From Pachyseris speciosa (Eukaryota > Cnidaria > Anthozoa > Scleractinia > Pachyseridae), in NCBI GenBank assembly GCA_016490735.1, contig JAEMWC010001432.1, forward strand, positions 70,001 to 134,000: DNA of 64,000 nucleotides, given 5' to 3'. Position numbers and translations under genes: made by a program. Positions 59,247 through 64,000 of the stretch are shown here, piece by piece (within the stretch, counting starts at the first letter, position 1; each line of letters begins with the position of its first letter). The notes under the pieces were generated by a model. The model ran no database searches. It had not been told where the DNA came from and saw only the letters and a list, made by a program, of their open reading frames with translations.

Positions 59247-59319
59247 ACCTTCCTTGAAACAGACTCCTGCTTTGGAGCAGGGAATTTGAAGAAAAAATTT
59301 TTTTGGTTTGTATACAGCG

Positions 59320-60574
59320 ATGTTCAGAGCGCCTCGCTTGCTTGAGAAGGTAGACTACCTCCAATTCCAACTGAACATCCCGCTCAAGCTGCCGGGAAAT
59401 GAGCAAAATCAAACCAAGGCAGGTTGGTCATAGATGTAAAAGACCGAGACGTCATTCTTGATTGGTACACCGCTTATTTCCGGGTGGAGTACGAGCTGCA
59501 GGTAAAAGCGAACGGGAATTTCGTGGCCGCCGATGTTGCCTCTGCGCCGGTCAACGGCTCCTTCTCTCTCATAAAGGAAGGTGAAATCCGCGGGAATACC
59601 CCTGTACGAGGCCAACGACGTTCACAAAGTCGTTTTTTATCAAAGACCTGCTGAAGTTTTCCGACGATTACGCGCGAAGTGTGGCAAAAGATGAGTTTTG
59701 GTATCTCGACAGCGACAACACGACTGTGACGGGGGGCGGCGCAACCAATTTCGGGATCAGAGCGCGCGCTCTTCTTTCGCAAGGAGACCCGCAAAAGGCG
59801 GTTAAAACGATAATCCCCCTCAACAGCTATTCGTTCATCGAGGAGTTGGCTGACAAACTCCTCCCCCCGATGCAGCTGCAGTTTGAAATATAGCTACAGA
59901 ACGACGCTGAGATGCTTTTCGGGGGCGCCGCCGCCGCCAACCACCGGATTGTTGTCAAGCTGTTCGAGCTGTGGGTCCCGAAGTTGATGTTTGCGCCTGA
60001 AGGGCAAAAAACTGTGAATGAAAACTTTCTGAAACCCACCCAATGGCGCTAAATGAAGGATACGCTAATACCCGGCACCGACCGACGGGACGCTGGGGGG
60101 GGGGGGGGGCGCAATGGTTGATAAGCCCGGGAGTCAGAAACGCAAAGCATACAAAAGGTGGTGAGCGTGGGAGTCGCCACAGTCAACACTTATGTTTTCC
60201 ACACCTTCGATCTCGATGGCGGGGCAAAACTCGCAACTTGCCGCCTTCAGTACGGCTCGACCTTTTATCCTGAGCTGGAGTATGATGGGGAAGACCAAAT
60301 ACGGATACGCCGAGACCTGATCGACTTCAGCTACAGGAGAAACGATGTCAACACGGGGACCCCGCTGAATGTGGCCAACTACTCAACGCTTTACCCAATC
60401 GTCTATTCTGATCTCCGGCCGACGAAGGAGAACATGACTGGGGATGAAAAGAAGTTGGTTTTGCACTACCGCTTGAACGAAGCCGCCACAGCCGATTACC
60501 GCCTGTATGCCGCCTTCCTGAATGGGGAAGAGGTCATTGTGAACGAGGTTGGAAATGAGTTGGTTGTTGTTTGA
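59320..60574 (+). pseudogene. Major capsid protein (double jelly roll), heavily broken
   Basis: It starts MFRAPRLLEKVDYLQFQLN at ATG 59320 and ends VNEVGNELVVV at 60574, about 415 codons in length. Recognisable pieces across three frames include VILDWYTAYFRVEYELQ, DDYARSVAKDEFWYLD, IEELADKLLPPMQLQFEI, VVKLFELWVPKL and FSYRRNDVNTGTPLNVANYS. Breaks: frame changes near 59425, 59590 and 59635, TAG at 59891-59893, TAA at about 60052, and a run of 15 G at 60095-60109 with frame loss. Size and location between core and protease genes fit the hexon-like capsid protein of adintoviruses/Mavericks. Fold assigned by inference. Confidence 0.6.
60095..60109. repeat. G15 homopolymer inside the capsid gene
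   Basis: Fifteen consecutive G residues. They lie in a broken part of the capsid gene and could have expanded after inactivation, or be a sequencing artefact. Confidence 0.85.
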
Positions 60575-60609
60575 GCGAGGCGCAGGAAAGTTTTCTCATC
60601 TGATATAAG

Positions 60610-61109
60610 ATGCCGACTGTGTATCCCCCATTCAAGCTCGCTCTGACCGCTGATCAAAAAGGCAGCCTCGTGAAGGCGGCGAAAGACAGGGCGGCTGTGA
60701 CTCTTCGTGTCAACCAGAACAAATCGGAAAGGGCGACGACCTTTTGTTGACCGCCACGCAAATCAATCGCCTCAAAAAGGCCGCCAGCGCTGGCCGCGGT
60801 GCGGATGTGGCGATAAGCAAAACGCAGATGACCAAAATTGAAAAGTATCTCGTTGGCCAAGGCCTGGTCCGTGGCGATGGGGCTGCAGAATATGGTGGGT
60901 TCCTCGGAATGCTCGCCTCCATTGGTGTTCCTCTTGCCATAAGCCTCGTCCAAAAGCTGTTGGGGAAGGGGATGCGCACACAGCCCTCGCAGTCAAGGCG
61001 TTCCGCCCCTCGCCTTCCACAAGCGCCGCCCCGGGGAAGCGGCATGCAAATGAGACCCCCTCCCGTTTGGGGACGATGGGAAGACTGGGAGGGGCGAGGG
61101 AAAAAATGA
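60610..61109 (+). pseudogene. Adenovirus pX/pVI-like small virion protein, one frameshift
   Basis: It starts MPTVYPPFKLALTADQKGSL at ATG 60610. The frame shifts near 60735, then LLTATQINRLKKAASAGRG, a hydrophobic GGFLGMLASIGVPLAISLVQ segment and GKGM, then a Pro/Arg-rich tail. This LTxxQ, basic linker, GGFLGxL and GxGL-like arrangement recurs in Maverick/adintovirus virion proteins likened to adenovirus pX or pVI, thought to act on membranes or DNA. The stop TGA overlaps the protease ATG (ATGA). Confidence 0.6.
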
Positions 61110-61525
61110 AGCTCAGGGACGTGGCCCTTTCCAATTTTGACCTGCTGAACTGGTGTGAATATCTCAACATCCCACTCAAAGACATCTTTTCTCGCAACGA
61201 GGCCAAACCCTTGCACCATTCGCCCTGCATCATCAACCTGGATGATTTCGGAAGTTTGGGCACACATTGGGTTTGCTGTTGGAAGGGAAAAGACATGGAG
61301 TATTTCGACTCCTTCGGTATGCCACCCCAGAATGGATGGGAGCAAGAAATGAGAAAGTTGGGCCACAAAACCTTTCTTTGCAATGACAACCAAATCCAGT
61401 GGATCGAAAGTTTGAGGTGTGGGTACTTCTGCCCGCTTTCCTCAATGAACGCAACAAAGACACAAGTCGCAGGGATATTTTCAGAATGTTTTCACCAGAT
61501 GTTCATCACAATGAGGAGGTGGTGA
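61106..61525 (+). CDS. Adenain-type maturation cysteine protease, intact
   Basis: 139 residues. Catalytic triad candidates: His in GTHWVCCW, Asp in YFDSFG and Cys in RCGYFC, with the oxyanion Gln in NDNQIQW. This is the C5/Ulp1-like fold used by adenoviruses and Mavericks to process capsid and core proteins. The start ATG 61106 overlaps the upstream stop by ATGA, arguing for that start over an earlier in-frame ATG at 61067. Shorter than adenovirus protease (about 200) but of usual size for Mavericks. Confidence 0.85.
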   Translation: MKLRDVALSNFDLLNWCEYLNIPLKDIFSRNEAKPLHHSPCIINLDDFGSLGTHWVCCWKGKDMEYFDSFGMPPQNGWEQEMRKLGHKTFLCNDNQIQWIESLRCGYFCPLSSMNATKTQVAGIFSECFHQMFITMRRW

Positions 61526-61553
61526 AAATTATTTCATGAATATACCCTGACCA

Positions 61554-62751
61554 ATGGCTGATTGGTATTGCGTGCGGGACAAGCGCAAAACGCCGAATGT
61601 TCCTGGGTCAGAAAGAGTTGTCACGACCAACAACAACCGAAGACTAGGGAAGGCCAAGTGCGCAGTTTGTGGCATCACAAAAACCCGCTTCTTGCCGGGA
61701 AACTAGCGGGGCCCTCTCATGCAGAGGGTACTGGTGTTCTGTCTGACCTTGCGGGCACTGCGCTCGACTTCACTCTACAGCATGGGGTTCCGTTCCTCGC
61801 AAAAAAGGGGTTGGAGGCTGGCCGTTATTACGCTTCTGAGGTTCTTCGCAGCCCGCGACTTCAGAAAAAGGCAATCAACTATGGGCTTCGCAAGGCCACC
61901 CCAGCTTCGGAAAAGGTTGGCAGTGAGCTGCTGAATCAGCTTTCCACGAAGGTGCGGCCCAACATCCGTTACAAAACCGACAGGCCTGATCTCGATGGGG
62001 AGGGCTTCCTGTCCCTTTCCCCTTTGTTGATTTCAAAAAACTGTGGGATATTGTTTCCAACCCCAAACTTTTCAAAGGCCCCGAAATTTCTGAAAAAGAG
62101 GGCCGGGCGATGGTGGCCGAATACAAACGCCAATACGCAGATTACAAGCGACAAGGTGGCACCCGCAGCTACGGTTCCTGGATAAAATGGAAGGGTTATG
62201 GTGCTGGCCTTGGAAGTCTTTTTGATCCCCGTTTCGTTTCACAGGGTATGTTGGTACCCAAGTTTGCAACCGACACAAAGTTTTTGAAAGCTTCCGGCAA
62301 AGCCATTCCCCTACACCATGGTTTCATGGATGTTTTCAAGAAAACTTTGCGCAGCTACTATGGAACGGGGGTCGACATCCATACACTGATAGGGAAACTG
62401 CCGACGCCAAAAAAGGGTTGGACCCTCCCCGGCCACAACTACACCGGGCACCGGGCCTTACAACCCCTTGAACCATCAGCTGAGCTTTGATCCTGAAACG
62501 GGTGAAATTTTGGAAATATTTCAGAAACAAACTGGCAAATCAGACGCAGTGGCAATGCAGCATGATGCTGATTACAGCAGTTGCGATTTTCGTGCGAAGA
62601 AGTACGGAGAGGACGAAAAAAGTGCAAGCATGTTGCCGACCGAAAAATGGACAAGGCGCTTGACGCGATTCCGCGAAACAAGAGACAGTGGGGGCATTCG
62701 TTGGCCCGAAACGCGATTAATGCGAAAGAAAAACTTGGTCTGGGTGTTTAA
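61554..62751 (+). pseudogene. Zinc-finger protein with phospholipase A2 domain (parvovirus VP1-like), frameshifted
   Basis: It starts MADWYCVRDKRKTPNV at ATG 61554 with a knuckle CAVCGITKTRF. A TAG at 61704-61706 and frame changes near 61700, 62020, 62455 and 62620 break it. Middle: ALDFTLQHGVPFLAKKGLEA and YKRQYADYKRQGGTRSYGSW. The C-terminal PLA2 has calcium-loop remnant YTG, FDPETGEILEIF and catalytic MQHDADYSSC, then KMDKALDAI and KEKLGLGV to TAA 62749-62751. Viral PLA2 domains of this kind breach endosomal membranes during entry. The first knuckle lacks the second Cys (CVRD). Last gene of the rightward module, 6 bp from a convergent gene. Confidence 0.7.
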
Positions 62752-62757
62752 GTTCCA

Positions 62758-63160
62758 TTACGACTCTCCGGAATTCCTCCGCAACCACTTCCTCAAGGGT
62801 TTTGTTGGGTCGCAATAATTCACTTGCAAGGGGCACCACGACCCCACACAGTGCGAACAAAAATGTGGCAACCATGGGTACACGTTATCTATGACCCACG
62901 TTTGTTCAATATCCTCCATCTCATACCACTGACACAACACGAGGTCCCCGTCTTTCAACCAGCAGGCCCAACAACGCCCATTCCGCCGGCAAAAGTTGCA
63001 TTTCCCACAGCTGGTCACAAGGGTGTAACAAGAAGAGATCTTCGTGAACTTCGCTCCAACCCGCTCTTTTTTGTCTTGAATTTTCGCAGCAATTGTCTCC
63101 TTGAGGATTTTTTCTCTCAACTCTGGTGGGAGTTTGTTTGATAGCTTCCAAGATATCCAT
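62758..63160 (-). pseudogene. F-box-like Cys-rich protein, copy 3 (frameshifted)
   Basis: It starts MDILEAIKQTPTRVER at ATG 63160; a frame change near 63115 leads to EKILKETIAAKIQDKKERVG. Then comes a Cys-rich body with CGKCNFCRRNGRCWACW and DNVYPWLPHFCSHC. The leading block is a decayed form of the LPPELREKIL motif of the neighbouring copies, and the KFTK...C body parallels copy 2. Leftward, ends 6 bp from the PLA2 gene. Confidence 0.55.
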
Positions 63161-63191
63161 ATATCTTGGGGTGTGATTGTTCAATTGATGT

Positions 63192-63542
63192 TCAATCATT
63201 ACAGCCACTAATGCATATTTTCCACCGTGATCCAAATTCTTCAACATCTAAAGGATCTGCAACAATTTTATGAAGGCGATTTTTTCCCCAACACAACCAA
63301 CAATAACCATGCCAATAGGGGTAGCGCCAATGATTTCTGCAATATGTTATTTTTGTTTTCGAACCTTCTTTTTCGCAGTAGTGTCGAATTCCCCCAAAAT
63401 CATCAAATAAAAGAAAATGAAGTTCTTTGTGGACTCGGCACCACCCCATTTCCGCACGGTCAAGAACTTTTTGTTCAACCACCTCGGAAAGAATTTTTTC
63501 CCTCAACTCGGGAGGGAGTTGGCTGAGCCTTTCCTGATCCAT
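63192..63542 (-). CDS. F-box-like Cys-rich small protein, copy 2 (intact)
   Basis: 116 residues, starting MDQERLSQLPPELREKILSE. LPPELREKIL matches the start of F-box helices that bind Skp1 in SCF ubiquitin ligases. The body has Cys/His/Trp-rich stretches HYCEKEGS, YCRNHWRYPYWHGYCWLCWG, perhaps a zinc-binding module, and ends WKICISGCND. If real, it could recruit a host ubiquitin ligase to a target, a common viral strategy, but that is inference from one short motif. Confidence 0.55.
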   Translation of the reverse strand: MDQERLSQLPPELREKILSEVVEQKVLDRAEMGWCRVHKELHFLLFDDFGGIRHYCEKEGSKTKITYCRNHWRYPYWHGYCWLCWGKNRLHKIVADPLDVEEFGSRWKICISGCND

Positions 63543-63610
63543 CTGTGAAGGGGTTGCTAATCAAAAGACCACTGCCTCTGTGAGGGTGTGAAAAAAATGG
63601 CAAAGATGAA

Positions 63611-63754
63611 TCAAAATAAAGGAACCAACAGTTCTCCGTGCACCCATCCCGAACCCATTTTTTCGCGCTCCTTCAACTGGTTTTGGTTATGGAAGCGAAG
63701 GATTTTCTCCCGCAATTCGGGTGGGAGTGTGGGAATCTGCTCCATCAGGTCCAT
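63611..63754 (-). pseudogene. F-box-like protein, copy 1 (truncated)
   Basis: 47 codons starting MDLMEQIPTLPPELREKILR, then KMGSGWVHGELLVPLF and TGA. The first 40 residues align with copy 2 (both have GW-x-HxEL); the Cys-rich body is missing. Third member of the leftward array. Confidence 0.5.
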
Positions 63755-63832
63755 TTATAACAAAGCGGCAGATCTTCAATTTGCAATTCTCCAAAACTTT
63801 TCATCGAGCAACCACTTTTGCATATACACCTT

Positions 63833-64000
63833 TCAGGGTTTTGAGGAGGTTAAAACATGAAAGGAAATGTCGCCGCAAGTCTTGCGAATGTCTTTTGTTC
63901 TCTTGATGAATCGCCAAGGGGATTCATCCTTCACCAATAAGGAGCGAACAACCAGCATTGGTGCAAAATCCTCGGGGAGGTTTTCGTTGTCCAATCCTTT
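63833..64000 (-). CDS. C-terminal end of an unrecognised leftward gene, cut by the window edge
   Basis: 55 codons are open from the edge to TGA 63833-63835. They include LPEDFAPMLVVRSLLVKDES and FIKRTKDIRKTCGDIS. No family recognised. It lies upstream of the F-box-like array on the same strand, so it may be part of the same transcription unit. Confidence 0.45.
   Translation of the reverse strand, partial: KGLDNENLPEDFAPMLVVRSLLVKDESPWRFIKRTKDIRKTCGDISFHVLTSSKP

Larger units (their letters stand above)
44196..64000. mobile_element. Endogenous Maverick/Polinton (adintovirus-like) element, decayed, right end beyond window
   Basis: The gene set is diagnostic: protein-primed PolB, DDE integrase, adenain-like protease, double and single jelly-roll capsid proteins, fibre-like repeats and a parvovirus-type PLA2. 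Excluding the LINE, at least 15 kb of the element is in the window, within the usual 15-20 kb range. GC content is visibly higher than in the flanking AT-rich DNA. Most genes have frameshifts or stops, so it is a fossil. Terminal inverted repeats were not identified. Confidence 0.85.

Overview
The window looks like nuclear DNA of a metazoan, most likely a cnidarian such as a stony coral or sea anemone. This is an inference from three things. There is a multi-exon LARP4 gene with GT-AG introns, very dense small inverted-repeat elements, and the particular mix of element families (DIRS-like, Penelope-like, RLE-type LINE, PLA2-bearing Maverick/adintovirus-like). No bacterial-type operons, rRNA genes, intact tRNA genes or CRISPR arrays are visible.

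Layout. (1) 1-19762, minus strand: the 5' two thirds of a LARP4-like gene. Fourteen coding exons were assembled by hand. They carry a PAM2-like motif, the La motif and the RRM, and the gene runs off the left edge. Its introns hold an antisense RLE-type LINE remnant (5.7-8.1 kb), a 1.8 kb Tc1/mariner-type non-autonomous element (11.0-12.8 kb) and many MITE-like inverted repeats. (2) 19.8-27.2 kb: repeat-rich intergenic DNA with a Penelope GIY-YIG fragment interrupted downstream by a 743-bp inverted-repeat element. (3) 27.2-43.8 kb: two intronless carbohydrate sulfotransferase paralogues, divergently oriented about 14 kb apart. Between them lie a tRNA-like SINE split by a 1.5 kb hAT-like element and a deleted tyrosine-recombinase (DIRS-like) retroelement. 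(4) about 44.2 kb to the right edge: a decayed endogenous Maverick/Polinton (adintovirus-like) element.

The endogenous element encodes protein-primed DNA polymerase B (+), tail to tail with a retroviral-type integrase (-) whose stop codon overlaps that of PolB. Then come a small zinc-ribbon ORF (+), a helical/hydrophobic protein (-) and a fibre-like repeat protein (-). A rightward virion module follows: a helical protein of unknown function, a penton-like single jelly roll, a basic core-like protein, a major capsid protein, a pX/pVI-like protein, an adenain-type cysteine protease and a zinc-finger plus phospholipase A2 protein. At the right end a leftward array of three related small proteins starts with an F-box-like LPPELREKIL motif. 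Most viral genes carry frameshifts or stops. The penton-like gene, the protease and one F-box-like gene are open. No packaging ATPase is seen in the window.

Two later insertions sit in the viral element. One is a 5'-truncated L1/Tx1-like LINE inside PolB, flanked by an unusually long (362/363 bp) near-identical direct repeat that looks like a target-site duplication. The other is an ORF with coiled coil and truncated SGNH-hydrolase domain between the fibre-like gene and the virion module. All family assignments come from reading motifs by eye; no database search was possible.
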